Below are positions 11,293-22,101 of a stretch of 64,000 nucleotides of DNA, one piece after another. This DNA is from Sisyra terminalis (Eukaryota > Arthropoda > Insecta > Neuroptera > Sisyridae): positions 1,860,001-1,924,000 of the forward strand of contig OY292277.1 in assembly GCA_958496175.1 (NCBI GenBank), written 5' to 3'. The position numbers were made by a program, and so were the translations under genes. The notes beneath the pieces are model-generated. The model was not told where the DNA came from, ran no database searches, and saw only the letters and a program-made list of their open reading frames with translations. Every line of letters starts with the position of its first letter. Within the stretch, counting starts at the first letter, position 1.

Positions 11293-13826
11293 GAGAACGT
11301 GGAGAAAGATTCAAACATTAATATTCAATCAGACTATAGCAAAAAAAAACCATCCCTTATATCCGGTTTTTCCCAATTTAAATTGGCCTTGTTTTAACTT
11401 TGAAATGGAATTGTGGACGTCCTGTTACCCACAGGAAGAAAATTTCTTCAAATTATAATTCACTTAAACGTCCCTAATCTTAATTTCTTGAGAAAACTAG
11501 GCCTAATTTTGAAAAATCGGCCATTAAACTGGCCTTATTTCAGACGGAAAATGTCATATCAATTTACGGCTCTTAAACTTCCCGGTTTAAATTCCCGGCA
11601 AACTATCCCGATAAATTAATGTTTTTTTTTGAGAACGTGGAGAAAGATTCAAACATTAATATTCAATCAGACTATAGCAAAAGAAAACATCCCTTATATC
11701 CGGTTTTTCCCAATTTAAATTGGCCTTGTATTGGCTTTGAAATGGAATTGTGGACGTCCTGTTACCCACAGGAAGAAAATTTCTTCAAATTGTAATTCAC
11801 TTAAACGTCCCTAATCTTAATTTCTTGAGAAAACTAGGCCTTATTTTGAAAAATTGGCCATTAAACAGGCCTTATTTCAGACGGAAAATGTCACATCAAT
11901 TTTCGGCTCTAAAACTTCCCGGTTTAAATTCCCGGCAAACTATCCCGACAAATTAATGTTTCTTTTTTTGAGAACGTGGAGAAAGATTCAAACATTAATA
12001 TTCAATCAGACTATAGCAAAAAAAAACCATCCCTTATATCCGGTTTTTCCCAATTTAAATTGGCCTTGTTTTAACTTTGAAATGGAATTGTGGACGTCCT
12101 GTTACCCACAGGAAGAAAATTTCTTCAAATTGTAATTCACTTAAACGTCCCTAATCTTAATTTCTTGAGAAAACTAGGCCTAATTTTGAAAAATCGGCCA
12201 TTAAACTGGCCTTATTTCAGACGGAAAATGTCATATCAATTTACGGCTCTAAAACTTCCCGGTTTAAATTCCCGGCAAACTATCCCGATACATTAATGTT
12301 TCTTTTTTTGAGAACGTGGAGAAAGATTCAAACATTAATATTCAATCAGACTATAGCAATAAAATCAATCCCTAATATCCTGTTTTTCCCAATTTTAATT
12401 GTCCTTGTTTTAGCTTTGAAATGGAATTGTGGACGTCCTGTTACCCACAGGAAGAAAATTTCTATCGATTGTAAATCAATAAAACGTCCCTTATCCTAAT
12501 TTCTTGAGATAAGTAAGCCTTATTTTGAAAAATCGGCCATTAAACTGGCCTTTTTTCAGACGGAAAATGTCACATCAATTTACGGCTTAAAACCTCTAGG
12601 TTTAAATTCCTGGCAAACTATCCTGATACATTAATGTTTCTTTATTTGAGAACTTGGAGAAAGATTCAAACATTAATATTCAATCAGACTATAGCTAAAA
12701 AAAACCATCCCTTATATCCGGTTTTTCCCAATTTAAATTGGCATTGTTTTAGCTTTGAAATGGAATTGTGGACGTCCTCTTACCCACAGGAAGAAAATTT
12801 CTTCAAATTGTAATTCACTTAAACGTCCCTAATCTTAATTTCTTGAGAAAACTACGCCTTATTTTGAAAAATCTATCATTAAACAGGCCTTATTTCAGAC
12901 GGAAAATGTCACATTAATCTACGGCTCTAAAACTACCAGGTTTAAACTCCTGGCAAACTATCCCGATACATTAATGTTTCTTTTTTTGAGAACTTGGAGA
13001 AAGATACAAACATTAATATTCAATCAGACTATAGCAAAAAAAAACCATCCCTTATATCCGGTTTTTCCCAATTTAAATTGGCATTGTTTTAGCTTTGAAA
13101 TGGAATTGTGGACGTCCTGTTACCCACAGGAAGAAAATTTCTATCGATTGTAATTCAATAAAACGTCCCTTATTCTAATTTCTTGAGATAACTAAGCCTT
13201 ATTTTGAAAAATCGGCCATTAAACTGGCCTTTTTTCAGACGGAAAATGTCACATCAATTTACGGCTCTAAAACCTCTAGGTTTAAATTCCTGGCAAACTA
13301 TCCTGATACATTAATGTTTCTTTATTTGAGAACTTGGAGAAAGATTTAAACATTAATATTCAATCAGACTATAGCTAAAAAAAACCATCCCTTATATCCG
13401 GTTTTTCCCAATTTAAATTGGCATTGTTTTAGCTTTGAAATGGAATTGTGGACGTCCTCTTACCCACAGGAAGAAAATTTCTTCAAATTGTAATTCACTT
13501 AAACGTCCCTAATCTTAATTTCTTGAGAAAACTAGGCCTTATTTTGAAAAATCTGTCATTAAACTAGCCTTATTTCAGAAGGAAAATGTCACATTAATTT
13601 ACGGCTCTAAAACTACCAGGTTTAAACTCCTGGCAAACTATCCCGATACATTAATGTTTCTTTTTTTGAGAACGTGGAGAAAGATTCAAGCATGAATATT
13701 CAATTAGACTATAGCAAAAGAAAACATCCCTTATATCCGGTTTTTCCCTATTTAAATTGGCCTTGTTTTAGCTTTGAAATGGAATTGTGGACGTCCTGTT
13801 ACCCACAGGAAGAAAATTACTTCAAA

Positions 13827-14175
13827 TTGTTATTTATTAGATAGCCTTAAATCTACAAACATTGATATAACAAGGCCTAAATTCATTTTCTAAATTATTT
13901 CTTTTTTCAAACAATTCTAATTTGTTGGCAATTCGAATTGTTTAGAATTTTGAATTAAGACAACGCCACAATGTGTTTCGAATTTAGTTGGAAGCTATGA
14001 GTACATCCACCTGACTCACAGGTGGCACTAAAAACTTAAGGTGGTTAAGTGACATTACATGTCAAGAGTTCACACGTTCTAGCATAGATGGAAAGACAGC
14101 AGATGTCAATTTGACAACTAACTTTTGATAGTATTTCAAATTTTAATTGTATATAATATTAAAATTTATTTGTAT
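13827..14175 (+). repeat. foreign block in one monomer slot, copy 2
   Basis: A near-identical second copy of the block at 4,651-4,999, again with 358 bp between flanking TTCTTC landmarks and with the same monomer phase on both sides. It differs at a few positions, for example GTCAAGAG for GTCCAGAG, ATTAAGACAACG for ATTAAAACAACG, and AAATTTATTTG near the right end. The CCACCTG/CAGGTGG dyad is intact at 14,007-14,025. The shared junctions mean that it spread as part of the array and did not insert independently. Confidence 0.85.
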
Positions 14176-17100
14176 TTCTTCACATTGTAAATCACTAAAA
14201 AGCCTTAAATCTAAAAACGTTGAGAAAACAAGGCCTTATATTGAAAAAACACCCTTTTAAACGGCCTAATTTCTGACGGAAAATGTCACATCAATTTACG
14301 GCTCTAAAACTTCCCGGTTTAAATTCCCGGCAAACTATCCCGATACATTAATGTTACTTTTTTTGAGAACTTGGAGAAAGATTCAAACATTAATATTCAA
14401 TCAGACTATAGCAAAAAAAAACCATCCCTTATATCCGGTGTTTGCTAATTTAAATTGGCCTTGTTTAAACTTTGAAATGGAATTGTGGACGTCCTGTTAC
14501 CCACAGGAAGAAAATTTCTTCCGATTGTAATTCCATAAAACGTCAACAATCTTAATTTATTGGAAAAACTAGGCCTTATTTTGAAAAATCTGTCATTAAA
14601 CAGGCCTTATTTCAGACGGAAAATGTCACATCTATTTAAGGCTCTAAAACTTCCCGGTTTAAATTCCCGGCACACTATCCCGATACATTTATGTTTCTTT
14701 TTTTGAGAACGTGGGAAAAGATTCAAACATTAATATTCAATCAGACTATAGCAAAAGAAAACATCCCTTATATCCTGTTTTTCCCAATTTAAATTGGCCT
14801 TGTTTAAACTTTGAAATGGAATTGTGGACGTCCTGTTACCCACAGGAAGAAAATTTCTTCAAATTGTAATTCTCTTAAACGTCCCTAATCTTAATTTCTT
14901 GAGAAAACTAGGCCTTTTTTTGAAAAATCTGTCATTAAACTGGCCTTATTTCAGACGGAAAATGTCACATCAATTTACGGCTCTAAAACTTCCGTTTTAA
15001 ATTCCCGGCAAACTATCCCGACAAATTAATGTTTCTTTTTTTGAGAACGTGGAGAAAGATTCAAACATTAATATTCAATCAGACTATAGCAAAAAAAGCC
15101 ATCCCTTATATCCGGTTTTTTCCAATTTAAATTGTCCTTGTTTTAGCTTTAAAATGGAGTTGTGGACGTCCTGTTACCCACAGGAAGAAAATTTCTTCCG
15201 ATTGTAATTCACTTAAACGTCCCCAATCTTAATTTCTTGAGAAAACTAGGCCTTATTTTGAAAAATCGGCCATTAAACTGGCCTTATTTCAGACGGAAAA
15301 TGTCATATCAATTTACGGCTCTTAAACTTCCCGGTTTAAATTCCCGGCAAACTATCCCGATAAATTAATGTTTTTTTTTTTGAGAACGTGGAGAAAGATT
15401 CAAACATTAATATTCAATCAGACTATAGCAAAAAAAACCATCCCTTATATCCGGTTTTTCCCAATTTAAATTGGCATTGTTTTAGCTTTGAAATGGAATT
15501 GTGGACGTCCTGTTACCCACAGGAAGAAAATTTCTATCGATTGTAATTCAATAAAACGTCCCTTATTCTAATTTCTTGAGATAACTAAGCCTTATTTTGA
15601 AAAATCGGCCATTAAACTGGCCTTTTTTCAGACGGAAAATGTCACATCAATTTACGGCTCTAAAACTTCCCGGTTTAAATTCCCGGCAAACTATCCCGAC
15701 AAATTAATGTTTCTTTTTTTGAGAACGTGGAGAAAGATTCAAACATTAATATTCAATCAGACTATAGCAAAAAAAAACCATCCCTTATATCCGGTTTTTC
15801 CCAATTTAAATTGGCATTGTTTTAGCTTTGAAATGGAATTGTGGACGTCCTCTTACCCACAGGAAGAAAAATTCTTCAAATTGTAATTCACTTAAACGTC
15901 CCTTATCTTAATTTCTTGAGAAAACTAGGTCTTATTTTGAAAAATCTGTCATTAAACAGGCCTTATTTCAGACGGAAAATGTCACATTAATTTACGGCTC
16001 TAAAACTACCAGGTTTAAACTCCTGGCAAACTATCCTAATACATTAATGTTTCTTTTTTTGAGAACGTGGAGAAAGATTCAAACATTAATATTCAATCAG
16101 ACTATAGCCAAAGAAAACATCCCTTATATCCGGTTTTTTCCAATTTAAGTTGGCCTTGTTTTAACTTTGAAATGGAATTGTGGACGTCCTGTTACCCACA
16201 GGAAGAAAATTTCTTCCGATTGTAATTCAATAAAACGTCAACAATCTTAATTTATTGGAAAAACTAGGCCTTATTTTGAAAAATCTGTCATTAAACAGGC
16301 CTTATTTCAGACGGAAAATGTCACATCAATTTACGGCTCTAAAACTTCCCGGTTTAAATTCCCGGCAAACTATCCCGACAAATTAATGTTTCTTTTTTTG
16401 AGAACGTGGAGAAAGATTCAAACATTAATATTCAATCAGACTATAGCAAAAAAAAACCATCCCTTATATCCGGTTTTTCCCAATTTAAATTGGCATTGTT
16501 TTAGCTTTGAAATGGAATTGTGGACGTCCTGTTACCCACAGGAAGAAAATTTCTTCCGATTGTAATTCACTTAAACGTCCCCAATCTTAATTTCTTGAGA
16601 AAACTAGGCCTTATTTTGAAAAATCGGCCATTAAACTGGCCTTATTTCAGACGGAAAATGTCACATTAATCTACGGCTCTTAAACTACCAGGTTTAAACT
16701 CCTGGCAAACTATCCCGATACATTAATGTTTCTTTTTTTGAGAACTTGGAGAAAGATACAAACATTAATATTCAATCAGACTATAGCAAAAAAAAACCAT
16801 CCCTTATATCCGGTTTTTCCCAATTTAAATTGGCATTGTTTTAGCTTTGAAATGGAATTGTGGACGTCCTGTTACCCACAGGAAGAAAATTTCTATCGAT
16901 TGTAATTCAATAAAACGTCCCTTATTCTAATTTCTTGAGATAACTAAGCCTTATTTTGAAAAATCGGCCATTAAACTGGCCTTTTTTCAGACGGAAAATG
17001 TCACATCAATTTACGGCTCTAAAACCTCTAGGTTTAAATTCCTGGCAAACTATCCTGATACATTAATGTTTCTTTATTTGAGAACTTGGAGAAAGATTTA

Positions 17101-18930
17101 AACATTAATATTCAATCAGACTATAGCTAAAAAAAACCATCCCTTATATCCGGTTTTTCCCAATTTAAATTGGCATTGTTTTAGCTTTGAAATGGAATTG
17201 TGGACGTCCTCTTACCCACAGAAAGAAAATTACTTCAAATTGTAATTCACTTAAACGTCCCTAATCTTAATTTCTTGAGAAAACGAGGCCTTATTTTGAA
17301 AAAACGGCCATTAAACTGGCCTTATTCCAGACGGAAAATGTCACATCAATTTACGGCTCTAAACCTTCCCGGTTTAAATTCCCGGCAAACTATCCCGATA
17401 AATTAATGTTTTTTTTTTTGAGAACGTGGAGAAAGATTCAAACATTAATATTCAATCAGACTATAGCAAAAAAAACCATCCCTTATATCCGGTTTTTCCC
17501 AATTTAAATTGGCATTGTTTTAGCTTTGAAATGGAATTGTGGACGTCCTGTTACCCACAGGAAGAAAATTTCTATCGATTGTAATTCAATAAAACGTCCC
17601 TTATTCTAATTTCTTGAGATAACTAAGCCTTATTTTGAAAAATCGGCCATTAAACTGGCCTTTTTTCAGACGGAAAATGTCACATCAATTTACGGCTCTA
17701 AAACCTCTAGGTTTAAATTCCTGGCAAACTATCCTGATACATTAATGTTTCTTTATTTGAGAACTTGGAGAAAGATTTAAACATTAATATTCAATCAGAC
17801 TATAGCTAAAAAAAACCATCCCTTATATCCGGTTTTTCCCAATTTAAATTGGCATTGTTTTAGCTTTGAAATGGAATTGTGGACGTCCTCTTACCCACAG
17901 GAAGAAAATTTCTTCAAATTGTAATTCACTTAAACGTCCCTAATCTTAATTTCTTGAGAAAACTAGGCCTTATTTTGAAAAATCTGTCATTAAACAGGCC
18001 TTATTTCAGACGGAAAATGTCTCATCTATTTAAGGCTCTAAAACTTCCCGGTTTAAATTTCCGGCAAACTATCCCGATACATTAATGTTTCTTTCTTTGA
18101 GAACGTGGAAAAAGATTCAAACATTAATATTCAATCAGACTATAGCAAAAAAAACCATCCCTTATATCCGGTTTTTCCCAATTTAAATTGGCCTTGTTTA
18201 AACTTTTGAAATGGAATTGTGGACGTCCTGTTACCCACAGGAAGAAAATTTCCTCAAATTGTAATTCACTTAAACGTCCCTAATCTTAATTTCTTGAGAA
18301 AACTAGGCCTTATTTTGAAAAATCTGTCATTAAACTAGCCTTATTTCAGAAGGAAAATGTTACATTAATTTACGGCTCTAAAACTACCAGGTTTAAACTC
18401 CTGGCAAACTATCCCGATACATTAATGTTTCTTTTTTTGAGAACTTGGAGAAAGATTCAAACATTAATATTCAATCAGACTATAGCAAAAAAAAACATCC
18501 CTTAAATCCGGTTTTTCCCAATTTAAATTGGCCTTGTTTAAACTTTTGAAATGGAATTGTGGACGTCCTGTTACCCACAGGAAGAAAATTTCTTCAAATT
18601 GTAATTCACTTAAACGTCCCTAATCTTAATTTCTTGAGAAAACTAGGCCTTATTTTGAAAAATCTGTCATTAAACAGGCCTTATTTCAGACGGAAAATGT
18701 CACATCTATTTAAGGCGCTAAAACTTCCGGGTTTAAATTCCCGGCAAACTATCCCGCTAAATAATAATTCTTTTTATAAGAACGTGGAGTAAGATTCAAA
18801 CATTAATATTCAATCAGACTATAGCAAAAGAAACAATCCCTTATATCCGGTTTTTCCAAATTTCAATTGGCCTTGTTTTAACGTTGAAATGGAATTGTGG
18901 ACGTCCTGTTACCCACAGGAAGAAAATTTC
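14176..18930 (+). repeat. satellite array block 3
   Basis: Standard ~339-bp monomers. The ATAACTAAGCC/TTTTTTCAGACGG type recurs at about 15,560, 16,920 and 17,600. The CAACAATCTTAATTTATTGG type is at about 14,540 and 16,230, and the AATAATAATTC type at about 18,755. Homogeneity drops abruptly after about 18,930, where the edge monomer begins. No gene is seen. Confidence 0.95.
14340..15360 (+). repeat. 3-monomer segment shared with 40,260-41,280
   Basis: The private strings ATGTTACTTTTTTTG, GGTGTTTGCTAATTT and ATACATTTATG, followed by the monomer with TTCTTCCGATTG and CCCCAATC, occur here and again 25,920 bp downstream. The copies are on opposite sides of the non-satellite island. They are less alike than the local duplications: about 14,926 has CTGTCATTAAACTGG where 40,846 has CGGCCATTAAACTGG. 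Confidence 0.7.
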
Positions 18931-19245
18931 TACACATTGGATATCACTAGAAGGTCTTATATCTATTAAATATAAGGCTTTAAATATAAAACCGTTGAGA
19001 AAACTAGGCCTTATAATGAAAAGTCTGCTATTTAATAGACCTTATTTCGTACGAAAATTAACTCATTGTTTTACGTCTCCCTAACGTCCCGTTTTTAATT
19101 CCGGGGAAACTATTCCTTAAAAATAAAATGTTTTTCATTAACATCGTTAAGGTTGATTCAAATCAAGTGCAGCGAAATAAACTATCCCTTATATCCTGTT
19201 GTTCCTTTTAAAAATTGTCCTATTTGAAAGTTTGAAGTGGAATTT
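18931..19245 (+). repeat. degenerate edge monomer, left side of island
   Basis: The sequence is recognisably the same monomer in the same order: CCGTTGAGAAAACTAGGCC, TTTAATAGACC, TTCGTACGAAAATTA, TTACGTCTCC, GGGGAAACTATTCC and CTATCCCTTATATCC. It carries many substitutions and small insertions, including an extra TATTAAATATAAGGC stretch. Its left part (CACATTGGATATCACT, CTTTAAATATAAAACC) is closer to the monomer that flanks the foreign blocks than to ordinary monomers. Edge degeneration is typical of satellite arrays, where the ends take little part in homogenisation. Confidence 0.8.
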
Positions 19246-19254
19246 GAATTTGAA

Positions 19255-19415
19255 ATTAGCTGTCAAATCACTACAGCTACCTGACAGCAAAACGCTGAAC
19301 TATTGTGTATGACACGCTCACTTATTGTTAAAACAGAATTGTTTTTTATCTTTGATAAAACTTAATAGTTCAGCTTTTTGCTGTCGGGAGACATCGTTGT
19401 GTGACAGCTTATTAA
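19255..19415. repeat. large imperfect inverted repeat at satellite/island junction
   Basis: The inner arms are 19,281-19,304 (CTGACAGCAAAACGCTGAAC...) and 19,364-19,387 (...AGCTTTTTGCTGTCGG), complementary at 22 of 24 positions with a 59-nt centre. A weaker outer pairing continues it: AGCTGTCAAATCAC at about 19,257 against GTGTGACAGCTT at about 19,399. The whole could fold into a stem of about 50 bp. It sits just past the last recognisable satellite sequence. It could be a small foldback or MITE-like element remnant; no clear target-site duplication was identified. Confidence 0.65.
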
Positions 19416-20261
19416 TGCACATTAAATTAATGAAAATACCATTTAAAACGATCGATCCATGCTTAAATTGTGTTGACATGCATCTATAAGCTTCACTTTA
19501 TCGATTTAAATCGATATTACAATCGTAAAATAATGCTCCGAGTAAAATGGAGTTCCTTAACCTCTTATTTTAGCATACAAACAAAACGCTAATTTCTCGA
19601 AAAGTGGACATTTATTTGAAATTCTAAGTTCATTTTCGGTTTTAATGCATCGCATATTATCTAAAAATCATACATTTCCTTAATTTTATTGGCAAGTATT
19701 GATTTTTAACTGCGGGTGTTTGGTCGTATATCAACATGGGCAGTTTTAAAAATTGTTGTCTGTAACTTTGAACTAAACAAATAAATAGACAAATACAACA
19801 AAATATGAATAATTTATTTAAATAATTGAACAAGTTGTATGGATCCAGTAGTAGATATCGGTAGATCGGTACCTTCTCGTTCTCAATAAAGTTCATTAGA
19901 TTGGCTTATTGGTAGTTATTTTTCCGGTGGTTGTTGTTGTTCTTGTTGGTTTTGGCACTAGTGTTGCTTGCTTCTAGTTATCCAGCTTCTTCATTCAATA
20001 TAAATATCTAGTAGATATAAATATTTCTTGCTTTGCTCCTTCTTATTTCTTTATTGCCTTTATTTGATTCTTGAGCCAGACACCTTGCTTATTATATATA
20101 GCTATTCGGAGAATAAATTCTTGATGACTTTGCTTATGATGATTCTGCAACGTTCGATTAATTATTATTTACTTCCACTTTTGCGGAAAGGGGCGCTTCA
20201 AATCCAATAAATCACCTGAAAAATAAAATTATATGAATAAGAAAAGAACATTCTCTTCTTC
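19416..20261. other. unique AT-rich DNA, no gene recognised
   Basis: No repeat to the rest of the window and no recognisable gene. There are short open frames on both strands, the longest a minus-strand frame at 19,657-19,896 (79 codons, with a hydrophobic Leu/Phe/Cys stretch near residues 23-43). None shows a family motif. A short GTTGTTGTT run lies near 19,930, and an ATATCTA/TAGATAT dyad at 20,004-20,018. On the minus strand a well-formed 3' splice-site-like sequence (TTTTATTTTTCAG) ends at about 20,216. Confidence 0.5.
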
Positions 20262-20438
20262 TTAATCTTTAACATGGTTTCCAATAGATAGATATATGGA
20301 GATAAATTGATCAGAATCTGTTTCTGCTGGACGGTCCTTTTTCAGCGAACTCTTGTCCACGAGCTGTTCCAGCAGGTCGATAATTGCCTACGTTTCCTTT
20401 TCCCTTCTGGTCCCTGTGGTAGATATAGTGACGTGGGA
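20262..20438 (-). pseudogene. possible degenerate exon, unidentified protein
   Basis: The minus frame that ends with TAA at 20,262-20,264 reads as protein-like sequence for 41 codons from 20,387 downward, beginning AIIDLLEQLVDKSSLKKD and ending DQFISIYLSIGNHVKD. This looks like an amphipathic, charged helix and then a short C-terminal motif. It is preceded by an in-frame TAG (20,388-20,390) and 16 more codons, so it is either a broken frame or an exon starting at the AG of that codon. The polypyrimidine tract there is poor. The C-terminal motif loosely recalls the tails of MADF/BESS-type DNA-binding proteins of insects; that likeness is weak and by eye. An overlapping minus frame (20,311-20,472, 53 codons) and a plus frame (20,307-20,489) are probably shadows. 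Confidence 0.25.
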
Positions 20439-21830
20439 TTAGGAATGTCCGAATACTCAATAATTCGTCCATTCTACGTTAGCAAATAGAATCTCTGGAC
20501 TGCTGCGGGTCTCTAACTTGGTTTAAGATGGAATCATTTGATATTCCTACAATGAAAAGTCAAAGTTAAAACATAAATATACATGGGTAAGCATAACAAT
20601 ATAAGAACGTCTCGTACCTGCATTATATACTATATGTAGTATAATAAATGAACGCTTAATCGAAATTTATGTTCAGTGTTCAAAGAATTCAAAATCCTCG
20701 TAAATCTATCTACATCATAGGTATTGTTGCACTATTACTTTCATATCATGACTCGAAAAAAAAGGCGAGAAGAGCAACGTGCAAAAGTAAGAACCGAAGA
20801 GGATTTGGTGTGAAATCTGGTCCAGTTTTAGTCGTAACGAGTTCGGTTGGTTGTCCAGTAGCAAAAAAGCTCACGTGACTACAGCAACTTGTTGTTCAAG
20901 TCGTGGACCATTCGGCATTCAGTGAATTAGAAACGAGAAAGCATCTTGAGTCTTCAAGGTACAAAAAGCTCTGCTTTACATGGCCAATGTAAACGTCTGC
21001 TTTCAATACGGACTGCCAAACAGCGGTGATTATTGGGATAGCAGTTTTCAGTTGGAGTATTCAAATCATGTCATCCTTAAATTGATAAATTCATAACAAA
21101 CTTTTCTTTTGTCGCTAAAATTTCAAATATATAGAAACTAACTTACGTTCAAATCATCCTTGACTATTCAGATGAAAATTTCGACACTGCACCACTTCCC
21201 TCAACCTCGCACAGTCCATAAGTCGGTAGGTAGGTCCATTTCCAATCTTCCAATGTACATATATTCTTTTCCAAGTCTAAGTGAATCTAAAAAACCAACA
21301 ACAACAACAATTATACGTAGGTACATACCTATACTATGTACGATTGATTAGGTAATAGTTGTTCATTAAAAACTACCAAGCTATAAAACTTACTTCTCAT
21401 GTCTTCTTACCTATCAACTAAATAGGTCGGAAATCGCCTTTGAATTAAATAACTAACTTTTTCTTCACACTTTAGCTATCTATCCAGTCATCGATACATA
21501 TAGCTAATACCTAAGCGATTATTAATTGATAGTTAATGAGTTATTGACAAAAATTGAAGTAACACTTTGAGATTTGAATCTAAAAACTAGTGGCACATGG
21601 AAACGAGTCACAAATGTTCAAACACGATTTACCTACCAAATGCTATTGCAATTATTTTCACGATCATTATCTGTTTTGAAAATTACAATAATTCTAAATT
21701 AAATTAATGTAGTTATCACAGTATGCATGGGGTTGTAAATAATCTTGAAGGTTAGAGACAATTCGTTGACAATTCGTTGTGCAATGATATAATCCTATAT
21801 TTTACCGTTAGAATTATTCACGGAGTCAGC
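20439..21830. other. unique DNA, no gene recognised
   Basis: Less AT-rich than its surroundings between about 20,740 and 21,060. A plus-strand start at 20,749 opens a short Lys/Arg/Glu-rich frame (MTRKKRREEQ) with a donor-like AAAAGTAAGA at about 20,775, and minus-strand frames of 38-55 codons cover 20,690-21,070. None has an identifiable domain. A short ACAACAACAACAA run lies at about 21,298 and a TAGGTA/TACCTA dyad at 21,318-21,331. The region could hold exon or transposon remains, but nothing can be named. Confidence 0.4.
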
Positions 21831-21854
21831 GGGATTTCGGGGGACGGGTGGTGG
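21831..21854 (+). other. G-rich patch, possible two-tier G-quadruplex
   Basis: Within AT-rich DNA, 24 bp contain G-runs of 3, 5, 3, 2 and 2 (21,831-21,833; 21,839-21,843; 21,846-21,848; 21,850-21,851; 21,853-21,854) with loops of 1-5 nt. Only three runs reach three Gs, so a two-tier quadruplex is the most it could form. It lies about 70 bp before the first 5S-derived unit. Confidence 0.35.
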
Positions 21855-21922
21855 TAAATGTTGGAAACGTATGTTTGTTTTCGTGATACTATTCACTTCT
21901 CTCTCTTACTTGTATCCGCAAT

Positions 21923-21991
21923 GGCAACGCTTCGCGCTGTTCCCAACCAGTCACCCATCCAAATTCTAAACCGCGCTCTATGTTGCTTAAC
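21923..21991 (-). pseudogene. 5S rRNA-derived inverted arm, unit 1
   Basis: Read on the minus strand this gives GTTAAGCAACATAGAGCGCG, then TTTGGATGGGTGACTGGTTG and GGAACAGCGCG, ending GTTGCC. That is the order of 5S positions about 51-118 (box A, intermediate element, box C, 3' end). It differs from the inverted arm of units 2 and 3 at many positions and looks like a distinct 5S variant. There is no A-run upstream on the plus strand, so no Pol III terminator would follow on the minus strand. Confidence 0.7.
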
Positions 21992-21997
21992 GTTTAC

Positions 21998-22083
21998 TGA
22001 TCGTCCGATCACCAAGTTAAGCAACATACGAACAGTATAGGACTTGGATGGGTGACCGCTTGGGAACATCGCGGGGCATTGGC
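21998..22083 (+). rRNA. 5S rRNA-like, 3' part only (unit 1 forward arm)
   Basis: CTGATCGTCCGATCACC, AAGTTAAGCAAC, GACTTGGATGGGTGACCGC, TTGGGAAC and the end GCATTGGC follow animal 5S rRNA from about position 34 to 118. The internal control region is recognisable: box A at about 22,014-22,028 and box C at about 22,046-22,067. If the spacing of a normal 5S gene held, +1 would be near 21,966, inside the inverted arm. The usual 5' third (positions 1-30) is replaced by the inverted 3' part. A normal 5S rRNA fold is therefore impossible and I regard this as 5S-derived, not a functional rRNA. A T-run follows directly. Confidence 0.6.
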
Positions 22084-22087
22084 AAGC

Positions 22088-22101
22088 TTTTTTTTTTTTT
22101 T
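22088..22101 (+). terminator. Pol III-type T-run, unit 1
   Basis: Fourteen consecutive Ts start 4 nt after the 5S-like 3' end (GGCAAGC then Ts). This is where a 5S gene has its Pol III terminator. Confidence 0.6.

Larger units (their letters stand above)
5000..13826 (+). repeat. satellite array block 2
   Basis: The same ~339-bp monomer in the same orientation. The first monomer (5,000-5,100) is of a diverged type, with AAAAAGCCTTAAATC, AAACGTTGAG and CACCCTTTTAAACGGCC. Monomers carrying the variant CTAAATAATAATTC followed by TTTTTATAAGAACGTGGAGTAAG occur near 5,850, 6,870, 8,900 and 9,920. From 12,440 on, a type with TTTCTATCGATTG and GAGATAACTAAGCC becomes common. No gene is seen. Confidence 0.95.

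Noticed and set aside
19657..19896. 79-codon minus frame as a membrane protein
   Set aside because: There is one hydrophobic stretch in AT-rich DNA, which AT-rich frames give by chance; no family likeness was seen.
20669..20878. 69-codon plus frame starting MFSVQRIQNP as a gene
   Set aside because: It has no recognisable domain, competes with equally long frames on the other strand, and has no supporting context.
21858..22040. 60-codon plus-strand frame over unit 1
   Set aside because: It overlaps the 5S-derived sequence, which explains it fully.
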